Assembly: GCF_003464595.1 (NCBI RefSeq)
Contig: NZ_QRZF01000005.1
Location: forward strand, 310,001 to 374,000
From: Bacteroides intestinalis
Lineage (GTDB): Bacteria > Bacteroidota > Bacteroidia > Bacteroidales > Bacteroidaceae
Direction of reading: 5' to 3'
DNA length: 64,000 nt
Below are positions 1 to 8,090 of this stretch, piece by piece (within the stretch, counting starts at the first letter, position 1; each line of letters begins with the position of its first letter). The notes under the pieces are model-generated. The model saw nothing but the letters and a program-made list of their open reading frames with translations, was not told the DNA's origin and searched no databases. The position numbers and the translations under genes are program-made.

Positions 1-107
1 TACTGACTGAACGTGACTTCATGGAGAAAGAGGGAGAACGGTACGTGTTCTCCGACCCGGTGTTCGAGTTGTGGTTCAGGAGGGAGTATTACCGAATGTC
101 CCACTAA
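1..107 (+). CDS. AAA ATPase-like protein, C-terminal end (partial)
   Basis: This is the 3' end of a gene that starts before the window. The open frame runs from position 3 to a TAA at 105-107 and gives 34 residues. They include FSDPVFELWFRR, which resembles the C-terminal winged-helix tail of the P-loop ATPases common in Bacteroides (core FxDPVFxxWxRR). No Walker motif is visible because the N-terminal part lies outside the window. The family call rests on this short tail only. Confidence 0.55.
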   Translation, partial: LTERDFMEKEGERYVFSDPVFELWFRREYYRMSH

Positions 108-164
108 GCAAAAAGTGCATAACTACCTGTGCTGTAGAGCACTTGATGTTCCACTATAATCTAT

Positions 165-274
165 CGCAGTGGGACATAGTTTCAGTCCCGATGGGAGATA
201 CATTCAGTCGTAGTGGGAAATGCCTTCAGTCATAATGGGAAATACATTCAGCCGTAATGGGAAATAGCCCCAGT
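165..274. repeat. Five tandem 22-bp units, intergenic
   Basis: Five consecutive units of exactly 22 bp (165-186, 187-208, 209-230, 231-252, 253-274) share a core GTGGGAAAT and end in TTCAGT or a variant. The array sits between the ATPase stop and the promoter of the DUF2723 gene. Phased on TTCAGT, the units resemble those at 60516-60581, which share TTCAGTCGTA. The rest of the 108-465 gap holds only the promoter at 400. Confidence 0.9.
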
Positions 275-399
275 TACAATATCATCAGAACTCGGTTAAC
301 CACATTGGCATGAAATCCTTCACTATCAAAATCAATGTATATCTTTTAACCTATCCTAATAAATATGCCTTACCTCCACAGTTTTAGCAGTTAAATCAC

Positions 400-408
400 T
401 ATATTTGC
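400..408 (+). promoter_or_regulatory. Bacteroides -7 promoter element
   Basis: TATATTTGC matches the Bacteroides primary-sigma -7 consensus TAnnTTTG. It lies 57 bp before the ATG of the DUF2723 gene, so a leader of about 50 nt is expected. Confidence 0.7.
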
Positions 409-465
409 GCCCGTGTACGCTAAAATACAGAGATATAACTTAAAAACATAACGAATTATTTCCGA

Positions 466-3400
466 ATGAAACAGTACAGAACCGTAAACAACCTCGTAGG
501 TTGGATTACTTTCATCATTGCAGCCACGGTCTACTGCATGACTATAGAACCGACTGCAAGCTTTTGGGACTGCCCGGAGTTTATCACTACCGGCTACAAA
601 CTGGAAGTAGGACACCCACCCGGAGCACCTTTCTTCATGCTGGTAGCTAACCTCTTTTCACAATTTGCTTCAGACCCGAGCACCGTTGCTAAAATGGTGA
701 ATTATATGAGTGCACTGATGAGTGGCGCTTGTATCCTGTTCCTATTCTGGAGTATTACGCATCTGGTACGCAAACTTGTGGCTACAGATGAAAATAATAT
801 TACTAAAGGACAGTTGATTACCATCATGGGTAGCGGTCTGGTAGGTGCACTGGCATATACATTCAGTGATACTTTCTGGTTCAGTGCCGTTGAAGGTGAA
901 GTTTATGCATTCTCTTCTCTCTTCACAGCCGTTGTATTCTGGCTGATACTGAAATGGGAAGATGTAGCTAACGAACCGCACAGCGACCGTTGGCTTATCC
1001 TGATTGCATATCTGACCGGATTGAGTATTGGTGTACACTTGCTGAACTTGCTTTGTTTACCCGCCATCGTGCTGGTTTACTACTACAAGAAAGTACCAAA
1101 CGCAAATGCCAAAGGCTCATTGCTGGCATTACTTGCTTCCGGCATTTTGGTAGCTGTCGTACTCTATGGTATGGTACCGGGTATTGTGAAAGTGGGCGGC
1201 TGGTTCGAACTGTTCTTCGTAAATACGTTAGGAATGTCCTTCAACAGTGGTGTAATGGTTTATATCATTGTGCTGGCAGGCTCCATTATCTGGGGTATAT
1301 ACGAAAGCTACACGGAGAAAAACAAGATGCGTATGGCCATCTCCTTCGTGTTGACTATCGCCCTGTTGGGTATCCCATTCTACGGACACGGAACAAGTGC
1401 TGTAGTAATAGGTATTATAGTTATCGCTTTCCTGTTCTTCTATCTCAGTCCGAAGATGCAGGCCAGCATGAAAGAGAAATATCGCATTTCCGCACGTACG
1501 CTGAACACATCATTGCTTTGTACAATGATGATCGTCATCGGATATTCTTCTTATGCCATCATCGTGATCCGCTCTACAGCCAATACGCCGATGGACCAGA
1601 ACTCACCAGAAGACATTTTCACGCTGGGTGAATATCTGGGACGCGAACAATACGGAACCCGTCCGTTGTTCTACGGACAAGCATTCTCTTCTAAAGTTGC
1701 CCTCGATGTAAAAGACGGTTATTGCGAACCGCGCGTTTCATACAGTGGTACCAAATTTATCCGCAAAGAAAAAGCTACGCCCGATGAAAAGGATAGCTAT
1801 ATCGAAATTCCCGGACGTATCGAATACGAATATGCTCAGAACATGCTTTTCCCGCGCATGTACAGCAGTCAGCACGCCAGGGAATATCAAGCTTGGGTAG
1901 ACATAAAAGGTAATGACATTCCTTACGACCAATGCGGACAAATGGTGATGGTGAATATGCCTACACAGTGGGAAAATATCAAGTTCTTCTTCACCTACCA
2001 GCTCAACTGGATGTACTGGCGCTATTTCATGTGGAACTTCGCCGGACGCCAGAACGATCTGCAGGGTAGTGGAGAAATAGAACATGGTAACTGGATCACA
2101 GGAATTTCGTTCATCGATAACTTCCTGGTAGGCGACCAAAGCCTGTTGCCACAAGAGCTGCAAAACAATAAGGGACACAACGTCTTCTACTGTCTGCCTT
2201 TGTTGCTCGGTATCATTGGCCTGTTATGGCAGGCATACCGTGGACAAAAGGGCATCCAGCAATTCTGGGTGGTGTTCTTCCTATTCTTTATGACGGGTAT
2301 CGCCATTGTGCTCTACCTGAACCAGACACCGAGTCAGCCGCGTGAACGTGACTATGCATATGCCGGGTCGTTCTATGCCTTTGCCATCTGGATAGGTATG
2401 GGTGTGGCAGGTATTGTCCGTCTGTTGCAGCATTATGCCAAGATGAAAGAACTTCCCGCAGCAACGCTGGTATCTGTTGTCTGCCTGCTTGTCCCCATAC
2501 AGATGGCAAGCCAGACATGGGATGACCACGATCGCAGCGACCGCTATCTGGCACGTGACTTTGGCCAGAACTACCTGATGTCTCTGCAAGAAACCGGCAA
2601 TCCGATTATCTTCACCAACGGTGATAACGATACATTCCCCTTATGGTACAATCAGGAGACAGAAGGTTTCCGTACCGATGCACGTACCTGCAACCTCAGC
2701 TACTTGCAAACGGACTGGTACATCGACCAGATGAAACGTCCTGCCTACGACTCTCCGTCACTGCCCATCACTTGGGACCGTATGGAGTATGTAGAAGGAA
2801 CCAATGAATACATCCCTGTACAGCCTGATTATAAAAAGAGCATCGACGCCCTCTATGCTGAGGCTGAAAAGCAGGCACTGAACGGTAATCCTGAAGCATT
2901 GGTGAATGTGAAGAAAGAATTCGGAGAAAATCCGTACGAACTTCAGAACATCCTGAAATACTGGGTACGCAGCAAGAATGATGACCTTAAGGTAATTCCT
3001 ACAGACAGCATCGTGATGAAGGTGGACAAGGAAGCAGTACGCCGCAGTGGTATGATGATACCGGGTGACAGTATCCCCGACTATATGCACATTTCACTGA
3101 AAGGTAAACGCGCACTCTATAAGAGCGAACTGATGATGCTTGAAATGCTGGCGGAAGCCAATTGGGAACGTCCTATCTACATGGCAGTCAGCGTAGGTAC
3201 GGAAAACCACCTTGGCATGGGCAACCACTTCGTTCAGGAAGGTCTGACTTACCGCTTCACTCCGTTTGATACTGAAAAGACTGGTGTCAAGTTGGATAGC
3301 GAAAAGATGTACGACAACTTGATGAACAAATTCAAATTCGGTGGCATCGACAAGGAAGGTATCTATATTGATGAGAATGCTATGCGTATGTGTTATTCTC

Positions 3401-3810
3401 ACCGCCGTATCTTCTCACAACTCATTGGTCAGTTGATACGCGAAGGCAAAAAGGATAAAGCTAAAGCAGCCTTAGAGTACGCCGAGAAGATGATTCCTGC
3501 CTATAACGTACCTTATGACTGGCAAAATGGTGCTATGCAAATGGCAGAAGCATACTATCAGTTGGGTGAAAAAGAGAAAGGCGACAACATCATGAAGGCA
3601 CTTGCCGATAAAGCTGTGGAATACCTCACATGGTATCTGAGCCTGGATGACCAACGCTTTGCAATGTCCAGCCATGAAGTTGTTGACTATCAACTGCCTA
3701 TCCTCAGCACAGAAGTTAAACTCATGCAGAAGTATAACTCCGAACTGGCTCCTGTATACGACAGCAAGCTGAACGAGCTATATCAAATGTGTGTTGACCG
3801 GATGAAATAA
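466..3810 (+). CDS. DUF2723 family integral membrane protein (GT117-like)
   Basis: An 1114-residue protein of the DUF2723 family, classed as glycosyltransferase family 117 and related to protein O-mannosyltransferases. The N-terminal motif is visible: FWDCPEF near residue 33, then GHPPGAP near 50, where acidic and His residues are expected to serve catalysis. Many hydrophobic segments fill residues 12-370 and 555-690. A soluble region follows with the family signature FTNGDNDTFPLWY near 712, and a helical TPR-like tail from about 990. The protein probably transfers a sugar from a lipid carrier at the outer face of the inner membrane; that role and the substrate are inference. The start fits the promoter at 400. 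Confidence 0.85.
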   Translation: MKQYRTVNNLVGWITFIIAATVYCMTIEPTASFWDCPEFITTGYKLEVGHPPGAPFFMLVANLFSQFASDPSTVAKMVNYMSALMSGACILFLFWSITHLVRKLVATDENNITKGQLITIMGSGLVGALAYTFSDTFWFSAVEGEVYAFSSLFTAVVFWLILKWEDVANEPHSDRWLILIAYLTGLSIGVHLLNLLCLPAIVLVYYYKKVPNANAKGSLLALLASGILVAVVLYGMVPGIVKVGGWFELFFVNTLGMSFNSGVMVYIIVLAGSIIWGIYESYTEKNKMRMAISFVLTIALLGIPFYGHGTSAVVIGIIVIAFLFFYLSPKMQASMKEKYRISARTLNTSLLCTMMIVIGYSSYAIIVIRSTANTPMDQNSPEDIFTLGEYLGREQYGTRPLFYGQAFSSKVALDVKDGYCEPRVSYSGTKFIRKEKATPDEKDSYIEIPGRIEYEYAQNMLFPRMYSSQHAREYQAWVDIKGNDIPYDQCGQMVMVNMPTQWENIKFFFTYQLNWMYWRYFMWNFAGRQNDLQGSGEIEHGNWITGISFIDNFLVGDQSLLPQELQNNKGHNVFYCLPLLLGIIGLLWQAYRGQKGIQQFWVVFFLFFMTGIAIVLYLNQTPSQPRERDYAYAGSFYAFAIWIGMGVAGIVRLLQHYAKMKELPAATLVSVVCLLVPIQMASQTWDDHDRSDRYLARDFGQNYLMSLQETGNPIIFTNGDNDTFPLWYNQETEGFRTDARTCNLSYLQTDWYIDQMKRPAYDSPSLPITWDRMEYVEGTNEYIPVQPDYKKSIDALYAEAEKQALNGNPEALVNVKKEFGENPYELQNILKYWVRSKNDDLKVIPTDSIVMKVDKEAVRRSGMMIPGDSIPDYMHISLKGKRALYKSELMMLEMLAEANWERPIYMAVSVGTENHLGMGNHFVQEGLTYRFTPFDTEKTGVKLDSEKMYDNLMNKFKFGGIDKEGIYIDENAMRMCYSHRRIFSQLIGQLIREGKKDKAKAALEYAEKMIPAYNVPYDWQNGAMQMAEAYYQLGEKEKGDNIMKALADKAVEYLTWYLSLDDQRFAMSSHEVVDYQLPILSTEVKLMQKYNSELAPVYDSKLNELYQMCVDRMK

Positions 3811-3816
3811 AAAACA

Positions 3817-3935
3817 GCGATTAGCGGTTAGTGATCAATGATTAGCGGTTGTGCCCTAACATTCACCCTAACCGCTAATCTCTTATCACTAACCGCTAAC
3901 TACTAATCACTTATCACTAATCGCTAATTACTAAC
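3817..3935. repeat. Heptamer array with inverted copy
   Basis: From 3869 to 3931 there are nine 7-bp units in register with consensus TAAYCRC (for example TAACCGC, TAATCTC, TTATCAC). The left part (3817-3850) carries the same heptamers in reverse orientation, so GATTAGCGGTTAGTGAT can pair with ATCACTAACCGCTAA. The array fills the gap between the DUF2723 gene and the deacetylase. Confidence 0.85.
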
Positions 3936-3939
3936 AATC

Positions 3940-4554
3940 GTGTTTATAGAACAACCTCCTGAGTTTGTCCGAAAGCTATACCCCGGTGCCATCTGGCGAA
4001 TGGACCCTAACGAAAAAGCCGTTTACCTGACTTTTGATGATGGCCCCATTCCCGAAGTAACCCCTTGGGTACTTGAATTATTGGATAAACACAACATTAA
4101 AGCCACCTTCTTCATGGTGGGAGACAATATACGTAAGCATCCTGATGTATTTCAGATGGTAATAGACCGAGGGCACCGCATTGGCAACCACACTTTCAAT
4201 CATATTCGCGGATTTGAGTATTTGTCTGATAATTACCTTGCCAATACAGACAAAGCAAACGAACTGATGAAAACAGACCTCTTCCGCCCGCCACACGGGC
4301 ATATGCGTTGGGGACAATATTTCGTATTAAAAAGACGCTATAAAATTGTAATGTGGGATTTAGTAACCCGTGATTACAGTAAGAAGTTACGTGGTCCGCA
4401 AGTACTTGCCAATGTGATGAGATATGCAAGAAATGGCTCTATTATCACTTTCCATGATTCATTAAAATCCTGGAATAACGGGAACCTGCAATATGCATTA
4501 CCACGGGCACTTGATTTTCTGGAAGAAGAAGGATACGAGTTTAAGTTATTGTAA
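3940..4554 (+). CDS. Polysaccharide deacetylase (NodB homology domain)
   Basis: A 204-residue single-domain NodB-type carbohydrate esterase. The motifs appear in order: TFDDGP (residues 31-36, with the catalytic-base and metal Asp), NHTFNH (83-88, metal His), RPPHG (116-120), MWD (138-140) and FHDS (171-174, catalytic His). The family removes N-acetyl groups from amino sugars such as peptidoglycan GlcNAc, usually with a divalent metal. No signal peptide is seen, so the site of action is unclear. The start is a GTG at 3940, just after the heptamer array; a downstream start at Met21 would still keep the domain. Confidence 0.85.
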   Translation: MFIEQPPEFVRKLYPGAIWRMDPNEKAVYLTFDDGPIPEVTPWVLELLDKHNIKATFFMVGDNIRKHPDVFQMVIDRGHRIGNHTFNHIRGFEYLSDNYLANTDKANELMKTDLFRPPHGHMRWGQYFVLKRRYKIVMWDLVTRDYSKKLRGPQVLANVMRYARNGSIITFHDSLKSWNNGNLQYALPRALDFLEEEGYEFKLL

Positions 4555-4575
4555 TCCTAATTACATAGTTATATA

Positions 4576-4616
4576 AAAAATGCCCTCTGAATGGAAAATA
4601 TTCAGAGGGCATTTTT
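4576..4616. terminator. Bidirectional intrinsic terminator
   Basis: A 12-bp perfect stem (TGCCCTCTGAAT, 4581-4592, with 4600-4611) has a 7-nt loop and is flanked by an A run on the left and a T run on the right. It lies between two convergent genes and can serve both. Confidence 0.9.
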
Positions 4617-4634
4617 ATTTCTATACAGTATCGA

Positions 4635-5879
4635 CTACTTAATTGTCACCGTCAAAGGATTGCGTACTTGCTGAGCATAATTTGCCATATATGCATTCCA
4701 TGCTTCCGGAGTCTTGATGTCAGCCTTATCCCAAGCTGCACCCCAGTAGTAAACATACTCTGAACCCGGTTCGTAATCGCTGATAGCCAGTACATGACCA
4801 TCGGCACCACCACGCAGTTCATTCTTCTCCTTTTCAGGGAAAAGCAACGATTTAGCTTCTTTTACAGTAGCCGGGAAAGCAGCACCTACGAAGATCTTAC
4901 CATTGTTATTATTCACATTATCCGTAGGATCTACATAAGTGATATAACCGTTAGCAGCATCAGCTACTACAGCACCATCCGGTTCGTGCAATACGATACC
5001 AGCAACTACCGGAGTAGTTTCTTTCAGGTTATCATAAACCACAACTGTTTTATTCAAATGAGAACCTGCATCCAACGTGATAACACGTGTTTCAACTACT
5101 GTAGAGTCTCCCTTGATGTTCAGAGGATTATAAACCAACTTCACAGTGAAACGCAGCGGACCATTGTCCAGAATATCCTGTGTTGCATAGCAATAAGGAT
5201 ATACGATTTCACCATCGGGCATCAAGGCAGCAGTACCACCACCCAGTGTAGGACCTACTTTATAACAGTCCAGACCGTTTCCATGGTCTACGTGATAAGA
5301 AACTGATTTATACAGCTCTTGTGCAGCCTTAGGGTCAGTTTTCTTCAGTTCAGCAATCTTAGCTTTGGTCTCCGGGTTCAATTCGCCTGCATAACGAGCT
5401 TCTACAACCGGTTCAGTAGTATTGTACTTTGTCCAAACGTCATAACCGAAAGCACGTTCACCACTCTTTTGCAAAGCAGGGCCATAGGTACGGAAAGCAA
5501 CCAGGTCGTTTTCCCATGCTACGTCGTCCACACGTTCAGGATAATATCTACCACAAGCCTTTACAGCGAAATTCTCAGGTGTACCTGCCTGGATAGTATA
5601 GACAGCTGTACCATTCGCAGCTACGCTTGCAGGGAAAATAACTTTTTCATCGTAAGTAATCTGATAGGGGACTTGTTGTCCGTCAGCATTCAGAACCACA
5701 ATCTGAGCTGTGTCAGCCAGTTTCAGTTGGTTAGAGATGTCACTCATAGCCACTTCAACCATTTCATTGGAACGCTCCATTGCTAGAGGATTACTTACCG
5801 TTACAGTAACCACATCCTTAGTGTTGGTGCAGGCAAAACATACAAATGCTGTTGCCAGTAAAAGGAATAACTTTTTCAT
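4635..5879 (-). CDS. DUF4861 lipoprotein of the uronate cluster
   Basis: A 414-residue protein with a lipoprotein signal peptide (basic MKK, hydrophobic stretch, Cys17 as lipidation site). The rest matches the DUF4861 family, which has no firm biochemical role but often sits next to kduI and kduD in Bacteroides polysaccharide loci. Here it is the last gene of a leftward kduI-kduD-DUF4861 set, 108 bp after kduD. A role in handling unsaturated uronic acid sugars at the cell surface or in the periplasm is inferred from context only. Confidence 0.8.
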   Translation of the reverse strand: MKKLFLLLATAFVCFACTNTKDVVTVTVSNPLAMERSNEMVEVAMSDISNQLKLADTAQIVVLNADGQQVPYQITYDEKVIFPASVAANGTAVYTIQAGTPENFAVKACGRYYPERVDDVAWENDLVAFRTYGPALQKSGERAFGYDVWTKYNTTEPVVEARYAGELNPETKAKIAELKKTDPKAAQELYKSVSYHVDHGNGLDCYKVGPTLGGGTAALMPDGEIVYPYCYATQDILDNGPLRFTVKLVYNPLNIKGDSTVVETRVITLDAGSHLNKTVVVYDNLKETTPVVAGIVLHEPDGAVVADAANGYITYVDPTDNVNNNNGKIFVGAAFPATVKEAKSLLFPEKEKNELRGGADGHVLAISDYEPGSEYVYYWGAAWDKADIKTPEAWNAYMANYAQQVRNPLTVTIK

Positions 5880-5920
5880 ATTGCTTAATCAATTGATAAT
5901 TGAAAACGGATAATGAAGAT

Positions 5921-5979
5921 ATAGATAATGGGAAAAATGGATAACTGACAGCATCAATTATCCATTTCCCATTATCTAT
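5921..5979. repeat. Imperfect inverted repeat between kduD and DUF4861 genes
   Basis: ATAGATAATGGG plus AAAAATGGATAA (5921-5944) pairs with 5958-5979, with a 2-nt bulge and a 13-nt loop. It could end or process the kduD transcript. It is AT-rich and has no clean T run. Confidence 0.65.
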
Positions 5980-5987
5980 TCATATAC

Positions 5988-6782
5988 TTATTTAGGCTGT
6001 TTGCCAATGTAAGCCAAGATACCACCGTCAACGTAGAGTACGTGACCGTTTACGAAGTCAGAAGCATCGGAAGCCAGGAATACGGCAGGACCCATCAAAT
6101 CTTCAGGAGTACCCCAACGTGCAGCCGGAGTCTTAGCAACGATAAATGCATCAAACGGATGACGAGAACCATCAGCTTGCGGTTCGCGAAGCGGTGCAGT
6201 CTGCGGAGTAGCAATGTAACCCGGACCAATACCATTACACTGGATGTTATATTCACCGTATTCAGAAGCGATGTTACGAGTCAGCATCTTCAAGCCACCC
6301 TTAGCAGCAGCATAAGCAGATACAGTTTCACGACCCAATTCACTCATCATAGAGCAGATGTTGATAATCTTGCCGTGACCTTTCTTTATCATAGAAGGAA
6401 TGACAGCTTTTGATACGATGAACGGAGCATTCAAGTCTACATCGATCACCTGACGGAATTCAGCAGCAGACATTTCGTGCATCGGAATACGCTTGATGAT
6501 ACCTGCATTGTTTACCAGAATATCAATCACGCCCACTTCTTTCTCAATCTGGGCAACCATAGCGTTTACCTGCTCTTCATTCGTTACGTCGCATACATAA
6601 CCTTTAGCATCGATACCTTCGGCTTTGTAAGCAGCAATACCTTTGTCTACCAATTCTTGTTTGATGTCGTTGAACACGATTTTGGCACCGGCTTGTGCAT
6701 AAGCAGTTGCCAGAGCGAAACCAATTCCGTAAGAAGCACCGGTTACAAGTGCTACTTTACCTTCTAATGAAAAGTTTACCAT
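5988..6782 (-). CDS. kduD: 2-dehydro-3-deoxy-D-gluconate 5-dehydrogenase
   Basis: A 264-residue classical short-chain dehydrogenase. The cofactor motif TGASYGIG covers residues 14-21, NNAG 91-94, and the catalytic Ser144, Tyr157 and Lys161 (YAAAK) are all present. KduD reduces 5-keto-4-deoxyuronate products to 2-keto-3-deoxygluconate with NAD(P)H, in the cytoplasm. It follows kduI by 71 bp on the same strand, so the two probably share the promoter at 7761. The neighbouring isomerase makes kduD more likely than a generic gluconate dehydrogenase. Confidence 0.92.
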   Translation of the reverse strand: MVNFSLEGKVALVTGASYGIGFALATAYAQAGAKIVFNDIKQELVDKGIAAYKAEGIDAKGYVCDVTNEEQVNAMVAQIEKEVGVIDILVNNAGIIKRIPMHEMSAAEFRQVIDVDLNAPFIVSKAVIPSMIKKGHGKIINICSMMSELGRETVSAYAAAKGGLKMLTRNIASEYGEYNIQCNGIGPGYIATPQTAPLREPQADGSRHPFDAFIVAKTPAARWGTPEDLMGPAVFLASDASDFVNGHVLYVDGGILAYIGKQPK

Positions 6783-6853
6783 AATTTATTTACTTAGGTT
6801 TAATAGTTATTTGTTTCTAATTTACGATTCAGAGTCGTGATTTACTCAATATA

Positions 6854-7696
6854 TTACTTCAGATCGGTAATCAAAGAGAAATCCTGATCTCCATAGTCCA
6901 GGTTTTCACCACCCATACCCCAAATAAAGGTATAATTGTGAGTAGCGGCAGCAGAGTGAATAGACCATTCAGGAGACAATACAGCCTGGTCGCCCTTCAT
7001 CCATACATGGCGGGTTTCGTCAACTTCACCCATGAAGTGGCAAACTGCATGTTCTTCGGGCACTTCAAAATAGAAATAAGCTTCCATACGGCGGCTATGA
7101 ACGTGTGCCGGCATTGTATTCCATACACTACCCGGAGCAAGTTCTGTCATACCCATCTGTAACTGGCAGGTCGGCAATACCTGATTAACCAACATCTTAT
7201 TAATATTACGGTGGTTAGAACCTTCCAGGCTACCCATTTCAGCAACTACTGCATCAGCTTTCGTCACTTTCTTATCAGGATAGTTACGGTGAGCAGTCAG
7301 TGAGTTGAAATAGAATTTAGCAGGGTTCTTTTCGTCCTTGCTTTCGAAGGTTACTTCACGGTCACCTGAGCCCAAATAGAGAGCTTCTTTATAATTCAAT
7401 TCGAATACAGCGTCTCCGGCTTTTACTACGCCAGGACCACCTACATTATAGATACCCATTTCACGACGAGTCAGGAAGAACGGAGCTTTCAGCGGATCGA
7501 TAGCTTCCAGCTTCAACACTTCGCCTACCGGCATTGCACCACCTACAACCATACGGTCGTACATGGAATATACCATATTTACTTCGTTAGCAGAAAATAC
7601 TTTCTCAATGAGGAAATCACGACGGATGCGTTTGGTATCGTAACTTTTTGCATCTTCGGGATGCGCTGCATAGCGAATTTCATAGTTCGTTTTCAT
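6854..7696 (-). CDS. kduI: 4-deoxy-L-threo-5-hexosulose-uronate ketol-isomerase
   Basis: A 280-residue KduI, the usual family length. The cupin metal site is visible as His198, His200 and Glu205 (in PAHVHSRRMEAYF) and His247 (in WSIHS), equivalent to the zinc ligands of the E. coli enzyme. It isomerises 5-keto-4-deoxyuronate, released from unsaturated uronides of pectin or glycosaminoglycans, to the substrate of KduD. It is the first gene of the kduI-kduD-DUF4861 set. Confidence 0.95.
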   Translation of the reverse strand: MKTNYEIRYAAHPEDAKSYDTKRIRRDFLIEKVFSANEVNMVYSMYDRMVVGGAMPVGEVLKLEAIDPLKAPFFLTRREMGIYNVGGPGVVKAGDAVFELNYKEALYLGSGDREVTFESKDEKNPAKFYFNSLTAHRNYPDKKVTKADAVVAEMGSLEGSNHRNINKMLVNQVLPTCQLQMGMTELAPGSVWNTMPAHVHSRRMEAYFYFEVPEEHAVCHFMGEVDETRHVWMKGDQAVLSPEWSIHSAAATHNYTFIWGMGGENLDYGDQDFSLITDLK

Positions 7697-7760
7697 AATC
7701 CTATTACGTTTTAAAGTTTATAATAATCGGTTATTGGCATACTTCGTTTACGTACACGAT

Positions 7761-7769
7761 GCAAATGTA
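7761..7769 (-). promoter_or_regulatory. -7 element of the kduI promoter
   Basis: TACATTTGC on the minus strand fits TAnnTTTG and lies 65 bp upstream of the kduI start. A TTG-containing stretch lies further upstream as a possible -33 element. Confidence 0.65.
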
Positions 7770-7866
7770 GCAAAAGAAAACGTCAAAACATTGTGTTTTT
7801 GTCCCAATTATGTATCATTATCGTTCAAATGGAAGAAAATAGGAATTCTTTAACAGAAAATAAGAC

Positions 7867-7905
7867 AAAAAAAGAGCTTTACAGAGATTATTCTCTATAA
7901 AGCTC
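7867..7905 (-). terminator. Terminator of tRNA-Gln
   Basis: Read leftward, GAGCTTTATAGAGA pairs with TCTCTGTAAAGCTC across a 4-nt loop and is followed by a run of seven T. It starts 12 bp after the tRNA 3' end. Confidence 0.9.
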
Positions 7906-7916
7906 AATAAATGTTG

Positions 7917-7987
7917 TTGTCCCACCAAGATTCGAACTTAGACAAACAGAACCAAAAACTGTTGTGCTACCATTACACCATGGGACA
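7917..7987 (-). tRNA. tRNA-Gln (anticodon TTG)
   Basis: A 71-nt cloverleaf on the minus strand. The acceptor stem pairs TGTCCCA with TGGGACA; the D arm (GTGT/GCAC) encloses AATGGTA; the anticodon loop TTTTGGT gives anticodon TTG; the T arm loop is TTCGAAT. The closing pair of the anticodon stem is a T-T mismatch, so the stem has four clean pairs. CCA is not encoded. It has its own promoter at 8017 and a terminator at 7867. Confidence 0.93.
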
Positions 7988-8016
7988 AACACGGGTGCTT
8001 TCTGTTAAAAAGCGGT

Positions 8017-8025
8017 GCAAAGATA
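8017..8025 (-). promoter_or_regulatory. -7 element of the tRNA-Gln promoter
   Basis: TATCTTTGC on the minus strand fits the TAnnTTTG consensus and lies 30 bp upstream of the tRNA. Confidence 0.7.
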
Positions 8026-8030
8026 AGAGT

Positions 8031-8067
8031 ATGCCCCGAAATATCCAAATATTTCGGGGCATTTTTT
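8031..8067 (+). terminator. Hairpin with plus-strand T run
   Basis: A perfect 14-bp stem (ATGCCCCGAAATAT, 8031-8044, with 8049-8062) has a CCAA loop and is followed by six T on the plus strand. Both flanking genes are on the minus strand. It lies between the tyrS stop and the tRNA promoter and may still terminate tyrS transcription, although the T run faces the other way. Confidence 0.7.
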
Positions 8068-8090
8068 ATCATTTGCCACTATTTTGCCTC

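Noticed and set aside
165..274. CRISPR array
   Set aside because: The 22-bp units are contiguous and all alike with no unique spacers, and there are no cas genes.
990..1631. A 213-codon open frame inside the DUF2723 gene
   Set aside because: It lies fully within a well-supported gene on the same strand in another frame and reads as a Cys/His/Arg-rich shadow.
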